Shown: piece by piece, positions 18,510-26,490 of the stretch
Position numbering within the stretch: position 1 is the first letter of the stretch
How the letters are laid out: each line of letters starts with the position of its first letter
NCBI GenBank assembly: GCA_963757125.1
Contig: CAVWQP010000004.1
Span: forward strand, 558,001 to 622,000
Length of the DNA stretch: 64,000 bases
Direction of reading: 5' to 3'
Source of the DNA: CAVVSD01 sp963757125
GTDB taxonomy: Bacteria > Actinomycetota > Thermoleophilia > Solirubrobacterales > Solirubrobacteraceae
Program-made: the position numbers and the translations under genes
The notes under the pieces: generated by a model
Databases searched by the model: none
The model's input: the letters and a program-made list of their open reading frames with translations, nothing else
Told to the model about the DNA's origin: nothing

Positions 18510-19505
18510 CTAGGCCGGGCCGGGCGCCTCCTGGCGCTGCTTCTCCGCCTCGCGGTGCTCGCGCCCCTGCCGGATCGCCTCCTTGAACGAGCGGATCCGG
18601 AAGATGAAGAACAGCGCGAGGAAGCCGAAGAGGAGCGTCCACGCGCCGATCGCGATCTGCTGGCCGACCGAGTACGCCGCCACGGTGGCCGAGCTCGCCG
18701 CGCCGGCGAAGACCTTCACGAGCAGCGCCTGCTGCACGCCCGCGCCGCCGGGGGTGAACGGGACGGCCGCCGCCACCGCGTTCACGCCGAGGACGAGCAG
18801 GACGTTGCGCACCGAGCCGCCGACGTTGAACGCGTCGAGCAGCATCCAGAACGCCAGGAACCGGAAGCACCAGCCGGCGAGCTGCCAGGCGAACACCTCG
18901 CGCAGGTAGCGGCGGCGGTCGCGCAGGATCGTGACGCCCTGGCGCACGCGCGCCCAGAACGCCCGCACGCGGTTGGACAGCAGCGCGAAGCCGACGAGCA
19001 CGCTGACCGCGATGAACGTCAGCAGGAACAGCAGGAACCGTGGGTGCGACGCGAAGAACTGCAGGTCGAACGCGGGGATCTTCGAGAAGTCCGGCGGCTT
19101 GGGGAACACGCCCTGCGTGAACGCGAACGTGAGGATGAAGACACCCATCACGAGGTCGAACACCGCCTCGACGAAGAACGCCGCCCCGACCGCCGGGTAC
19201 GTCGAGTTCGGCACCGACGTCTTGACCAGGAACAGCTTGATGACGTCGCCGCCGCGGGCCGGCACGACGTTGTTGAAGCCGTAGGCCGCGATGTACGCGC
19301 CCCAGATCTTCCAGAACGGGATGCGCTCGCCGGGGTAGGCGGCCCGCAGCGTGTGGAAGAACGCGCGCGAGCGCAGCGTCAGGTAGACGAGGAACGACAG
19401 CAGCCCCAGCAGCAGGGAGAACCAGCCGACCTCGCCGAGGCTGGAGAAGAAGTCTCCCGCCGCGTCGAGGAATCCCTCGATGCTCGAGCCGATCGACGCC
19501 AGCAT
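18510..19505 (-). CDS. lysylphosphatidylglycerol synthase TM region/UPF0104-like membrane protein
   Basis: The 331-residue protein has about eight membrane helices and the family motif GAYIAAYGFNNVVPARGGDV near residue 70, plus PFTPGGAGVQQALL near residue 250. UPF0104 proteins resemble the flippase domain of MprF and are suspected to move lipids; the catalytic LPG-synthase domain is absent here. The C-terminus is a basic and Glu/Gln-rich helix. ATG 19505 is preceded at nine nt by TACCAT on the minus strand. It follows GNAT and LOG genes but has its own promoter. Confidence 0.85.
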   Translation of the reverse strand: MLASIGSSIEGFLDAAGDFFSSLGEVGWFSLLLGLLSFLVYLTLRSRAFFHTLRAAYPGERIPFWKIWGAYIAAYGFNNVVPARGGDVIKLFLVKTSVPNSTYPAVGAAFFVEAVFDLVMGVFILTFAFTQGVFPKPPDFSKIPAFDLQFFASHPRFLLFLLTFIAVSVLVGFALLSNRVRAFWARVRQGVTILRDRRRYLREVFAWQLAGWCFRFLAFWMLLDAFNVGGSVRNVLLVLGVNAVAAAVPFTPGGAGVQQALLVKVFAGAASSATVAAYSVGQQIAIGAWTLLFGFLALFFIFRIRSFKEAIRQGREHREAEKQRQEAPGPA

Positions 19506-19536
19506 GCCGTCTCGATGGTACGAGCGCGTCGACCCG

Positions 19537-20145
19537 CTACGCGTGCGGTTCGCGCCAGAGCAGCCACAGCGAGGGCGCCCCGCCCGGAAGCTCGAGCCGG
19601 CGCTGGACCTCGAAGCCGTGACGGGCGTAGAAGCCGACGTTCGCCTCGGTCGCCGTCTCGAGGTACGCGGGGACGCGTTCGGCGTCGCAGCGGTCGAGCA
19701 CGGGCTGCATGAGCGCCGACCCGATCCCTTCGCTGCGTCGCTCGGGTGCGGTGCCGAGCACGGACAGGTAGTAGTGGGCGTCGACCGGGTGCGCGATCTC
19801 GATCCGCGTCATCGCGCGCATGGTCCGCAGCAGGCGCGGGAGCAGCGGGGGGAGGAGCGAGAGGCTCGAGACGGACTGGCGCAGGTCCTCGCGCCACTGC
19901 CCCGGGAGCGCCCAGAGCGCTCCGCCCGCGTGGTCGTCGGTCGTGTAGAGCTGGTTCTGCCGGCCGAGGCGGTTGAGGCTGACCATGAACGAGCGCTCGA
20001 CGTGGCGGTCGCGGGTGCGCGCGCGGGGATACAGCCAGACCGTGAGGGGGTCGTCGTGGAAGGCGCGCGCGAGCACGCGCGCCATCGCGGGGAAGTCCTC
20101 CCTGCGCGCGACCCGGACCTGCTGGGCGGGCACACCCGTCGTCAT
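19537..20145 (-). CDS. GNAT-family N-acetyltransferase
   Basis: The 202-residue protein has the GNAT fold in order: an N-terminal VRVARREDFPAMARV helix, HYYLSVLGTAPERRSEGIGSALM (V-x-P-x-x-R/Q-x-x-G-x-G/A motif A variant, residues about 128-150), and C-terminal ETATEANVGFYARHGFE, as in many small-molecule acetyltransferases. Substrate is unknown. ATG 20145 shares one base with the upstream LOG gene's stop (TGATG), so the two are co-translated. The ends are otherwise ordinary. Confidence 0.88.
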   Translation of the reverse strand: MTTGVPAQQVRVARREDFPAMARVLARAFHDDPLTVWLYPRARTRDRHVERSFMVSLNRLGRQNQLYTTDDHAGGALWALPGQWREDLRQSVSSLSLLPPLLPRLLRTMRAMTRIEIAHPVDAHYYLSVLGTAPERRSEGIGSALMQPVLDRCDAERVPAYLETATEANVGFYARHGFEVQRRLELPGGAPSLWLLWREPHA

Positions 20146-20744
20146 CAGGCGGCGGGCGGGGTCTCCGGCGGCGTCCACCGCGAGGCGTGCACCGGCTCCC
20201 ACGCCGTGAGTCGATCGATGAGCGTCGCGGGGTCGCGGTCGCTCAGCAGGAGCCCGCGGTGCTCGGGCTTCAGGAAGCCCTGCTCGCGCGCGCCGTCCAG
20301 GAACCCCTCGAGCGCGTCGTAGTAGCCGCGCACGTTCAGGAGCGCGACCGGCTTGAGGTGGATCCCGAGCATCGTCCAGGTCAGCGCCTCGACGACCTCC
20401 TCCAGCGTCCCGACCCCACCGGGCAGCGCGATGAAGGCGTCGGACAGCTCGGCCATCCGCGCCTTGCGCTCGTGCATCGTCTCGACGAGCTCGAGTCGCG
20501 TGAGTCCCTGGTGGCCGATCTCGCGCGACCCCAGCGCGCGCGGCAGGACGCCGATGACCTCGCCGCCCGCGTCCATCGCGGCGTCCGCGAGGACGCCCAT
20601 GAGCCCGACGCTCGCGCCGCCGTACACGACGCCGATGCCGCGTCCCGCGAGGGTCCGGGACACCTCCGCCGCGACGCCGGCGTACGCCGGATCGGCACCC
20701 GGGCTCGATCCGGCGTAGAGGCAGACGCGGCGCAGCTCGGGCAC
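20145..20744 (-). CDS. LOG/TIGR00730-family nucleoside-monophosphate phosphoribohydrolase
   Basis: LOG-family proteins cleave ribose-5-phosphate from N6-modified AMP (cytokinin-type) or AMP/other nucleotides. The 199-residue protein has VCLYAGSSPG near the start, GVVYGGASVGLMG, and the catalytic PGGVGTLEE motif near residue 105, all with the key Arg and Glu residues. The start is GTG 20744: a minus-strand TAGGCT -10 element ends seven nt upstream and the family N-terminus begins at once. A longer in-frame reading through the next gene is a shadow. GNAT follows with a 1-nt overlap, perhaps acting on a product. Confidence 0.9.
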   Translation of the reverse strand: MPELRRVCLYAGSSPGADPAYAGVAAEVSRTLAGRGIGVVYGGASVGLMGVLADAAMDAGGEVIGVLPRALGSREIGHQGLTRLELVETMHERKARMAELSDAFIALPGGVGTLEEVVEALTWTMLGIHLKPVALLNVRGYYDALEGFLDGAREQGFLKPEHRGLLLSDRDPATLIDRLTAWEPVHASRWTPPETPPAA

Positions 20745-20751
20745 GCACCTG

Positions 20752-20757
20752 AGCCTA
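20752..20757 (-). promoter_or_regulatory. -10 element of the LOG gene
   Basis: On the minus strand this reads TAGGCT and ends seven nt before GTG 20744. It selects GTG as start codon and separates LOG-GNAT transcription from the acyltransferase gene upstream. Confidence 0.5.
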
Positions 20758-20770
20758 GACGGCGGTCCTC

Positions 20771-21373
20771 TCAGGCGGCGTCGCGCAGCGGGATGGCCTC
20801 GGTCCGGTGGCCGATGGGGCGGGCGGGGACGCCGGCGACGGTGACCCCGGCCGGGACGTCGCGGTTCACGACGGAGTTGGCGCCCGCCGAGGCGCGGTCC
20901 CCCATCGTGATCGGGCCGAACGCCTGGACCCCGGGCGCGAGGTAGACGTGCTCGCCGAGCGTCGGGAGGGCGCCCTTCTCGATGCCGATCGTGACGCCCT
21001 GGCTGATCGACAGGTTCGCGCCCGCGACGATCGGGCCGACGAAGATCCCGCTGTAGTGGACGATGAAGAACCCGGGCCCGATCTGCGCACCGGGCGCGAT
21101 CGAGATGCCCGCGAGGATCTCGATCGTCTTGTACGTGAAGAACGTCAGCGGCGCGAGCGCCAGGCGCGCGGGGCGCGGCAGCGTCCGCGTCCAGCGGCGG
21201 AAGCGGAACTCGGCGACCGCCCAGGCTCCCTGGCTGCGCAGGAACGCCGAGACGATCGTGCGGGTCCGCCACGGGTTCTCCTGGTACGGCTTCGACGGGT
21301 CGACGAGGCGCAGGAGGTCGGCACGGAGATCGGACAGCACGAGATTCTCATCGGTACGCGGGCGCCGACACAT
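20771..21373 (-). CDS. serine-acetyltransferase-like hexapeptide-repeat acyltransferase
   Basis: The 200-residue protein has a helical N-terminal half (residues 10-85) and a left-handed beta-helix of hexapeptide repeats (about residues 90-185, e.g. ISIAPGAQIGPGFFIVHYSG and IVAGANLSISQGVTIG). This resembles serine O-acetyltransferase but could be a sugar acyltransferase. A catalytic His lies in FFIVHYSG, the CysE position. The ATG at 21373 is used; a GTG that would start VLSDLRADL, preceded by a TACCGA-like stretch, is an alternative. It is followed by LOG and GNAT genes. No cysteine-biosynthesis gene is adjacent. Confidence 0.82.
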   Translation of the reverse strand: MCRRPRTDENLVLSDLRADLLRLVDPSKPYQENPWRTRTIVSAFLRSQGAWAVAEFRFRRWTRTLPRPARLALAPLTFFTYKTIEILAGISIAPGAQIGPGFFIVHYSGIFVGPIVAGANLSISQGVTIGIEKGALPTLGEHVYLAPGVQAFGPITMGDRASAGANSVVNRDVPAGVTVAGVPARPIGHRTEAIPLRDAA

Positions 21374-21403
21374 GAGCGTCTTGGCACGTGATCGATGCCC
21401 CCG

Positions 21404-22462
21404 TCAGGCCCGGGACTCCATCCGCGGCTGGATGTGGTCGCCGAACACCTCCAGGCCCTGCAGGAAGTCGTCGAAGATGAGCATGATCCCCTTGGTCCCC
21501 GGCACCGCGGCCGCCTCGTCGAGCATCGCGGCGACGCGCTCGTAGGAGCCGACGAGCGTCCCGATGTTGAAGTTGATCGCGCCCTCGGGCATGGCGAGCT
21601 GGCGCGTGTGGCTGCGCTCGTCGGAGCCGTCCGTCGCCGCGCGGCCGGTCATCGTCGCGATCGCCTCGCGGTCCACCGCCACGTTCAGCCCGTCCCATCG
21701 CGCGAAGGCCGCCTCGTCGGTCTCGTCCGCGATGACCATGAACAGGACGTAGACGCCGACGTCGCGGCCGCTGCGCTGCGCGGCGACGCCCAGTCGCTCG
21801 TTGGCCTGACCGTGCGCCGTGGGCGTGTTGCGGCCGCTGCCGAGGACGAACTGCACGTCGCCGTACTCGGCGCAGAACTGCATCCCGCGATCGCTCTGGC
21901 CCGCGCAGACGATCTCGATCGGTCCCTGCGGGAGCGGGCCCAGGTGGCAGTCCTCCATGTGGAAGAACTCGCCGTCGAGGTCGCAGCGACCGGTATCCCA
22001 CAGGTCGCGCATGACGCGCACGTACTCACTGGACTGCTCGTAGCGCGTCGCCGCGTGCCCGTCCCCCGGCCACAGGCCCATCTGGGCGTACTCGCCCTTC
22101 TGCCAGCCCGTCACGATGTTGACGCCGAAGCGCCCGGGCGCCATCGAGTCGATCGTCACCGCCATCCGCGCGACGATCGCCGGCGGCAGCGTCAGCGTCG
22201 CCGTCGACGCGTACAGCCTGATGCGCTCGGTCGCCGGCGCGATGCCCGCCATGAGCGTGAACGACTCGAGGTTGTGGTCCCAGAACTCGGTCGCGCCGCC
22301 GAACCCGCGCAGCTTGATCATCGAGAGGGCGAACTCGAAGCCGATCGACTCCGCCTTCAGCGTGACCGCGCGGTTGAGCTCGTAGGTCGGCATGTACTGC
22401 GGGGCGGCGGTCGACATGAGCCAGCCGTTGTTGCCGATGGGCAGGAAGACCCCGAGGTCCAT
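21404..22462 (-). CDS. rutA: RutA-like pyrimidine monooxygenase (LLM-class flavoprotein)
   Basis: RutA uses FMN, reduced by a partner reductase, to open the uracil ring between N3 and C4. The 352-residue protein shares with E. coli RutA, as I recall it, the stretches IGNNGWL, APQYMPT, FALSMIKLRGFGG, TEFWDHNLESFTLMAG, YVLFMVIADETD and FDDFLQG, with matching total length, so orthology is likely. None of rutB-rutG is next to it: it lies 3 nt after a peroxiredoxin gene with no flavin reductase nearby. The pathway is thus either dispersed, or this enzyme attacks a different heterocycle. The ATG at 22462 is directly after the bcp stop. Confidence 0.9.
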   Translation of the reverse strand: MDLGVFLPIGNNGWLMSTAAPQYMPTYELNRAVTLKAESIGFEFALSMIKLRGFGGATEFWDHNLESFTLMAGIAPATERIRLYASTATLTLPPAIVARMAVTIDSMAPGRFGVNIVTGWQKGEYAQMGLWPGDGHAATRYEQSSEYVRVMRDLWDTGRCDLDGEFFHMEDCHLGPLPQGPIEIVCAGQSDRGMQFCAEYGDVQFVLGSGRNTPTAHGQANERLGVAAQRSGRDVGVYVLFMVIADETDEAAFARWDGLNVAVDREAIATMTGRAATDGSDERSHTRQLAMPEGAINFNIGTLVGSYERVAAMLDEAAAVPGTKGIMLIFDDFLQGLEVFGDHIQPRMESRA

Positions 22463-22465
22463 CGC

Positions 22466-22927
22466 CTACGCCCTGAGCGAGCCGAGGACCAGGTCGTCGT
22501 GCTCCTTGGGCTTCACCTTGCGCAGCACGTCCGTGACGACGCCGTCGGCGTCGATGACGAACGTCGTGCGCTCGTTGCCCATGAAGGTCTTGCCGTACAT
22601 CGACTTCTCGACCCAGACGCCGTACTGCTCGGCGACCGCGTGGTCCGCGTCGGCCAGCAGCGGGAAGTTCAGGCCCTGCTTGTCGTGGAACTTCTTGACC
22701 GCCTTCACGGGGTCGGGCGAGACGCCGAGGACCACGGCGCCCGCGGCGTCGTACTCCTCCACGTGGTCGCGCACGCCGCACGCCTGCGTCGTGCAGCCGG
22801 GGGTGTCCGCCTTGGGGTAGAAGTAGAGGACGACCCGCTTGCCTCGCAGGTCCGCCAGGGTGGTCGGGTCGCCGTCCTGGTCGGGCAGCGTGAAGTCGGG
22901 AGCGGGTTCACCAGTCGCGATGGTCAT
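22466..22927 (-). CDS. bcp: thioredoxin-dependent peroxiredoxin (Bcp/PrxQ)
   Basis: The 153-residue protein reduces peroxides with a thiol. It has the Bcp motif ADTPGCTTQACGVRD, where the first Cys (about residue 45) is peroxidatic and the second, five residues on, resolving, followed by GVSPDPVKAVKKFHDK and the C-terminal VLRKVKPKEHDD. Two ATGs are possible (22927 and 22939); the inner one gives MTIATGEPAPDF, the usual Bcp beginning. rutA follows after 3 nt, an unusual pairing that might protect the oxygenase against peroxide from uncoupled turnover. That link is inference. Confidence 0.92.
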   Translation of the reverse strand: MTIATGEPAPDFTLPDQDGDPTTLADLRGKRVVLYFYPKADTPGCTTQACGVRDHVEEYDAAGAVVLGVSPDPVKAVKKFHDKQGLNFPLLADADHAVAEQYGVWVEKSMYGKTFMGNERTTFVIDADGVVTDVLRKVKPKEHDDLVLGSLRA

Positions 22928-22969
22928 GCCGCCCAGCATGACGCCTTGCGCACGCGTCTCGCGCGCGGG

Positions 22970-22975
22970 TAGCGT
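22970..22975 (+). promoter_or_regulatory. -10 element of the secreted barrel protein gene
   Basis: TAGCGT ends six nt before ATG 22982. The divergent bcp gene begins only 54 nt away. Confidence 0.5.
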
Positions 22976-22981
22976 CGCCCG

Positions 22982-23476
22982 ATGTCCACTCGGAAGATCG
23001 CTGTCGCCGGCGCCGCCATCACCGCCGCGCTGTGCATCGCCGCGCCCGCCATGGCCCAGGCACCCACGGGGACGCTCACGTTCCACGAGCCCGCGAACGC
23101 GGGCACGTTCAACATCGTCGACAACGCGCCGAAGTCGCGTCAGGGCGGCGCGCGCACGCGCTTCTCGACGAAGGACTCCGTGGTGTTCAGCAACGCGCTG
23201 CAGGACGCCTCCGGCAAGCGCGCCGGGACGCTGCGCGTCGTCTGCTACGTCAAGACGCCAGGGACCTTCGCGACGGTGAAGGTCGACTGCATCGGCGTCT
23301 TCGGCCTCGCCGCGGGCAACCTGTACGTCAGCGTGCTCGGCCAGAAGTTCAGCAGCACGACGACCGACGGCACGATCGTCGGCGGCACCGGCCCCTACGT
23401 CGGCGCGAAGGGCACGTTCCACTCGGTGTCCCACGCGAACGACACGAGCGACGACACGCTGACCTTCACGCCCTAG
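22982..23476 (+). CDS. secreted dirigent/allene-oxide-cyclase-barrel-like protein
   Basis: The 164-residue protein has a Sec signal peptide (residues 1-25, ending APAMAQA) and a beta-rich mature part. A GTGPYVGAKGTF motif near the C-terminus is typical of dirigent and allene-oxide-cyclase-like eight-stranded barrels. Two cysteines (in RVVCYVK and KVDCIG) could form a disulfide outside the cell. Its role is unknown in bacteria. It is monocistronic, with a -10 element six nt before ATG, and it overlaps the convergent SDR gene's stop by 4 nt. Confidence 0.75.
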   Translation: MSTRKIAVAGAAITAALCIAAPAMAQAPTGTLTFHEPANAGTFNIVDNAPKSRQGGARTRFSTKDSVVFSNALQDASGKRAGTLRVVCYVKTPGTFATVKVDCIGVFGLAAGNLYVSVLGQKFSSTTTDGTIVGGTGPYVGAKGTFHSVSHANDTSDDTLTFTP

Positions 23477-24276
23477 CGGTAGCGCTCGGCCAGCGGCGCG
23501 AAGTTCCCGCCGCGCATGCCCTGCTCGGCCTCGACCAGACCTTCCACCGCCGAGAGGTCGGCGAGGCCGGGCACGCAGACGACCTCGCCGGCGTCGAGGC
23601 CGGCGAGGCAGGCCTGCACGACGTGCTCCGGGAGCATCGCGCCCTCGGGCTGGTCGTCGGGCGCCGTCCCGTCGACCGGGTCGGCGCCGTTCGTCATGTG
23701 GAACTCCGTCTTCGTGTAGCCGGGGCACACGACCTGGACGCGCACGGGCGTGTCGGCGACCTCCGCCGCCAGCGTGCGCGTGAACGTCAGGACGAACCCC
23801 TTCGTCGCCGCGTAGGTCGCGCGCAGCGGGAGCGGGTCGGGCGGGAGCGAGGAGGCGAACGCGAGGATCGACGCGACGTTCACGATCGTCCCCTCGCCGC
23901 GCTCGAGCATGCCGGGCAGCGCCGCGCGTGACAGCAGCGCGAGCGCCGTCACGTTCACCGCGATGACCTTGGCGACGATGTCGGGGTCGACCTCCGCGAA
24001 CGGCGCGTACCCGTTGATGCCGGCGTTGTTGACGAGCGTGCCGACGTCGTCGGCCGCCGCGCGGTCTGCCACCCGTGCGACCCCGGCCGGATCGCTGAGG
24101 TCGGCGACCAGCGGCTCGGCGCGGACGCCGTGCGCCGCGGCGAGCTCCTCGGCGAGCCCCTCGATCCGCTCCTGCCGCCTGGCGACGAGGACGAGATCCG
24201 AACCTCGCTCGGCGAGCCGCCGGGCGAACACGGTGCCGATGCCGGCGGATGCGCCGGTGACGATCGCGGTGCTCAT
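23473..24276 (-). CDS. short-chain dehydrogenase/reductase
   Basis: The 267-residue classical SDR has TGASAGIG (cofactor loop, residues 8-15), NNAG at about 88, a Ser in VNVASILA, and the YAATK catalytic Tyr-Lys pair. Basic residues after the loop (RRQER) suggest NADP(H). The substrate cannot be read. ATG 24276 has a minus-strand TAGGCT seven nt upstream that overlaps the stop codon of the preceding DJ-1 gene, so this gene can be transcribed separately although it directly follows DJ-1. Confidence 0.92.
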   Translation of the reverse strand: MSTAIVTGASAGIGTVFARRLAERGSDLVLVARRQERIEGLAEELAAAHGVRAEPLVADLSDPAGVARVADRAAADDVGTLVNNAGINGYAPFAEVDPDIVAKVIAVNVTALALLSRAALPGMLERGEGTIVNVASILAFASSLPPDPLPLRATYAATKGFVLTFTRTLAAEVADTPVRVQVVCPGYTKTEFHMTNGADPVDGTAPDDQPEGAMLPEHVVQACLAGLDAGEVVCVPGLADLSAVEGLVEAEQGMRGGNFAPLAERYR

Positions 24277-24283
24277 GCGCGGC

Positions 24284-24289
24284 AGCCTA
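24284..24289 (-). promoter_or_regulatory. -10 element of the SDR gene inside the DJ-1 stop
   Basis: On the minus strand TAGGCT ends seven nt before ATG 24276, and its first three bases are the TAG stop of the DJ-1 gene. The two functions share the same bases. Confidence 0.45.
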
Positions 24290-24883
24290 CGACCGCAGCA
24301 CCTCCACCGCGCGCTCGTGCTCGATGTCCGACGCCACGGCGTCGGCGATGTCCGCGCCGGCGAACCGCTCGACGATCCACAGCGCGAGGTCGATGCCCGA
24401 GGTCACGCCGCCCGCGGTGAGCACGTCGCCGTCGTCGACGACGCGCGCCTCGACGACGTCGGCGCCGCTCGTGCGCAGCTCGTCGAGCGCGAGGTGATGG
24501 GTCGTGGCCCGCCGCCCCCGCGTGATGCCGGCCGCCGCGAGCACCATGCCGCCGGTGCAGACCGCTGCGATCGTGGCCCCGCGCGCATGCTCACGCCGCA
24601 GGAGCGCGGGCAGGTCGCCGCGCTCGGCCTCCGCCCGTGCGCCGTGCGGGGCGCGCGAGTTCCAGCCGCCGCCGGGCACGATGACCATGTCGGCTCGCTC
24701 CGACACGCCGCGCTCCACCACGAGCCGACTGCCGTGCGCCGCGGTGATCTCGCCGGCGCCGTGGAGGCCCACGAGCGTCGCGTGCAGGTCCGCGCCCTGC
24801 GCCTCGGCGTTGCGGAGCACCTCGAACGGTGCGATGGCGTCGAGCTCGTCGAAGCCGTCGAAGACGATGATGTCGATGTCCAT
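24287..24883 (-). CDS. DJ-1/PfpI-family protein (class I glutamine amidotransferase-like)
   Basis: The 198-residue protein has the DJ-1/PfpI fold with a VPGGGWNSR turn, the nucleophile elbow AVCTGGMVLAAAG (reactive Cys about residue 109) and a nearby His (TTHHL), plus VTSGIDLALWIVER. Relatives act as glyoxalase-type or protease/hydratase-like enzymes or isonitrile hydratases. The start at 24883 gives the expected MDIDIIVFDGFDELD. It lies head to head with a GlxA-type regulator that itself has a DJ-1 domain, suggesting this gene is the regulator's target. An SDR gene follows. Confidence 0.88.
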   Translation of the reverse strand: MDIDIIVFDGFDELDAIAPFEVLRNAEAQGADLHATLVGLHGAGEITAAHGSRLVVERGVSERADMVIVPGGGWNSRAPHGARAEAERGDLPALLRREHARGATIAAVCTGGMVLAAAGITRGRRATTHHLALDELRTSGADVVEARVVDDGDVLTAGGVTSGIDLALWIVERFAGADIADAVASDIEHERAVEVLRS

Positions 24884-24942
24884 GCCGACGATGGTCGGGC
24901 ACGCCCGCGTCGGCCACCAGTGGCAGGACCGGCGAAGTACGC

Positions 24943-24948
24943 AAGAAT
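24943..24948 (+). promoter_or_regulatory. -10 element of the GlxA-type regulator gene
   Basis: AAGAAT ends six nt before ATG 24955. This variant of TANNNT keeps the second A and the final T. The divergent DJ-1 gene starts at 24883, so both promoters share 71 nt. Confidence 0.4.
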
Positions 24949-24954
24949 CCAGCC

Positions 24955-25908
24955 ATGCACCGGATCGCCGTCCTCGCGCTCGACAGCGTCGTCGCGTTCG
25001 ACCTCTCCGTCCCGGCCCAGGTGTTCGGGCACACCGATGAGGTCGAACGCTACGAGCTGCGCGTCTGCGGCGCCGAGCCCGGGCCGGTCATGAGCTCGAC
25101 CGGCTTCGCGATCGTCGCGGGCCACGGTCCCGAGGCGCTCGCGTGGGCGGACACGGTCATCGTCCCCGGCGTCGGCGAGCGCACCGCTCCGCGCCCGCCC
25201 GGCGTCCTCGACGCGCTTCGCGAGGCCGACGCGCGCGGCGCGCGCATCGTCTCGATCTGCACCGGCGCCTTCGTCCTGGCCGAGGCGGGCCTGCTCGACG
25301 GCCGACGCGCCGCCACCCACTGGCGCGACGCGGCGACCCTCGCCGAGCGCCATCCCGCGATCGAGGTGGACAGCGACGTCCTCTGGGTGGACGACGGCCG
25401 GGTGCTCACGTCGGCTGGCGTCGCGGCCGGGATCGACCTCTGCCTGCACCTCGTCCGCCAGGACCTCGGGACCGAGCACGCCAACCGGATCGCGCGGCGC
25501 ATGGTCGTCGCGCCGCACAGGGCGGGCGGCCAGGCACAGTTCGTCGAGCAGCCCGTGCCCGAGCCGGTCGGCGACGGGCTCGGCGCGACCTGCGCGTGGA
25601 TGCTCGAGCACCTCGACGAGCCGCTGACCGTCCCCGCGATGGCGCGTCACGCCGCGCGGAGCGAGCGCTCCTTCGCGCGGCACTTCCGGTCGGCGACGGG
25701 CACGACCCCGCTGCGCTGGCTGCACGAGCAGCGGGTGCTCCGCGCCCGTCACCTGCTGGAGGAGACCGCCCTCCCGGTCGAGGACATCGCCCGCCGCGCG
25801 GGCTTCGGCACGTCGACGGGGCTGCGGACGCACTTCCTGCGCGCGACCCGCACCACGCCGACCGCCTACCGGCGCGCGTTCACTGCGCGAGCCGCTCCAG
25901 GACCATGA
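24955..25908 (+). CDS. GlxA-type AraC-family regulator with N-terminal DJ-1 domain
   Basis: The 317-residue protein has a DJ-1/PfpI-like domain (residues 1-190, with VPGVGERT and the elbow SICTGAFVLAEAG) and an AraC-type DNA-binding domain (about 215-310) containing two helix-turn-helices (RSERSFARHFRSATG and DIARRAGFGTSTGLRTHF). Such regulators sense small molecules through the first domain and usually activate a neighbouring gene. The divergent DJ-1 gene is the natural target. The 3' end overlaps the convergent carboxymuconolactone decarboxylase-like gene by 29 nt, a longer overlap than its neighbours. Confidence 0.92.
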   Translation: MHRIAVLALDSVVAFDLSVPAQVFGHTDEVERYELRVCGAEPGPVMSSTGFAIVAGHGPEALAWADTVIVPGVGERTAPRPPGVLDALREADARGARIVSICTGAFVLAEAGLLDGRRAATHWRDAATLAERHPAIEVDSDVLWVDDGRVLTSAGVAAGIDLCLHLVRQDLGTEHANRIARRMVVAPHRAGGQAQFVEQPVPEPVGDGLGATCAWMLEHLDEPLTVPAMARHAARSERSFARHFRSATGTTPLRWLHEQRVLRARHLLEETALPVEDIARRAGFGTSTGLRTHFLRATRTTPTAYRRAFTARAAPGP

Positions 25909-26455
25909 CGTCGCCGTCGCCCCACGGGGTGGCGCGCTCGCCCTCGAGGAAGCGATCCGGCAGCCCTTCCAGCATGTTCAGCGACGCCGTCAGCCGCCCG
26001 ACGCCGACGAGGTAGGCCAGGTTGATCGCGAGCTCGACGATCTCGGGCTCCGTGAAGTGCTCGCGCAGGCCCTCGAACGTGGCGTCGCCGATGGCCAGGT
26101 GGTCGGTCGCCATGAGGTCGGCGTACGCGATCGCGGCCCGCTCGGCGGGCGTCAGGTCGTCTGCCTCCTGAGGGCGCTCGAGCGAGCAGACGAGCTCCTC
26201 GGTCAGCCCGTCGTCGATCGCCTCCTGGTAGCGGCCCGCCATGCAGCCGCGGCACTGGTTCCAGAACGCGACGCGAAGGCGGACGAGCTCGTGCAGGCGG
26301 TCCGGGAGGACGCGCTCGGTGCGGAGCGCGTGCTGGAAACCGGCGAGGCCCGCCTCCAGCGGCGCGCGGTGCGCCATGACCCTGTGGAACTCGCCGGCGT
26401 CGTCGCCGTACAGCGGTGCGTACTGCTCGACGGGAGCGTCGTGGATGCGTGCCAT
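25880..26455 (-). CDS. carboxymuconolactone decarboxylase-family (AhpD-like) protein
   Basis: The 191-residue protein is all helical and has the AhpD-type redox motif NQCRGCMAG (CxxC near residue 72) followed by a basic/acidic helix and LVGVGRLTASL. AhpD-like members act as alkylhydroperoxidase or disulfide reductases; true decarboxylases lack the CxxC. The ATG at 26455 lies directly after a 22-bp inverted repeat that could be its operator. It converges on and overlaps the GlxA-type regulator's end, and has no obvious peroxiredoxin partner nearby apart from bcp 3.5 kb away. Confidence 0.85.
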   Translation of the reverse strand: MARIHDAPVEQYAPLYGDDAGEFHRVMAHRAPLEAGLAGFQHALRTERVLPDRLHELVRLRVAFWNQCRGCMAGRYQEAIDDGLTEELVCSLERPQEADDLTPAERAAIAYADLMATDHLAIGDATFEGLREHFTEPEIVELAINLAYLVGVGRLTASLNMLEGLPDRFLEGERATPWGDGDVMVLERLAQ

Positions 26456-26459
26456 AGCC

Positions 26460-26481
26460 GATACTTGCACACGCAGGTATC
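26460..26481. promoter_or_regulatory. 22-bp inverted repeat operator candidate
   Basis: GATACTTGC (26460-26468) and GCAGGTATC (26473-26481) pair at 8 of 9 positions across the 4-nt spacer ACAC. On the minus strand it contains AAGTAT, a -10-like hexamer ending five nt before ATG 26455. The size and symmetry fit a TetR- or MarR-type repressor site. No regulator lies adjacent except the GlxA-type one. Confidence 0.5.
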
Positions 26482-26490
26482 TCGGTGTGG

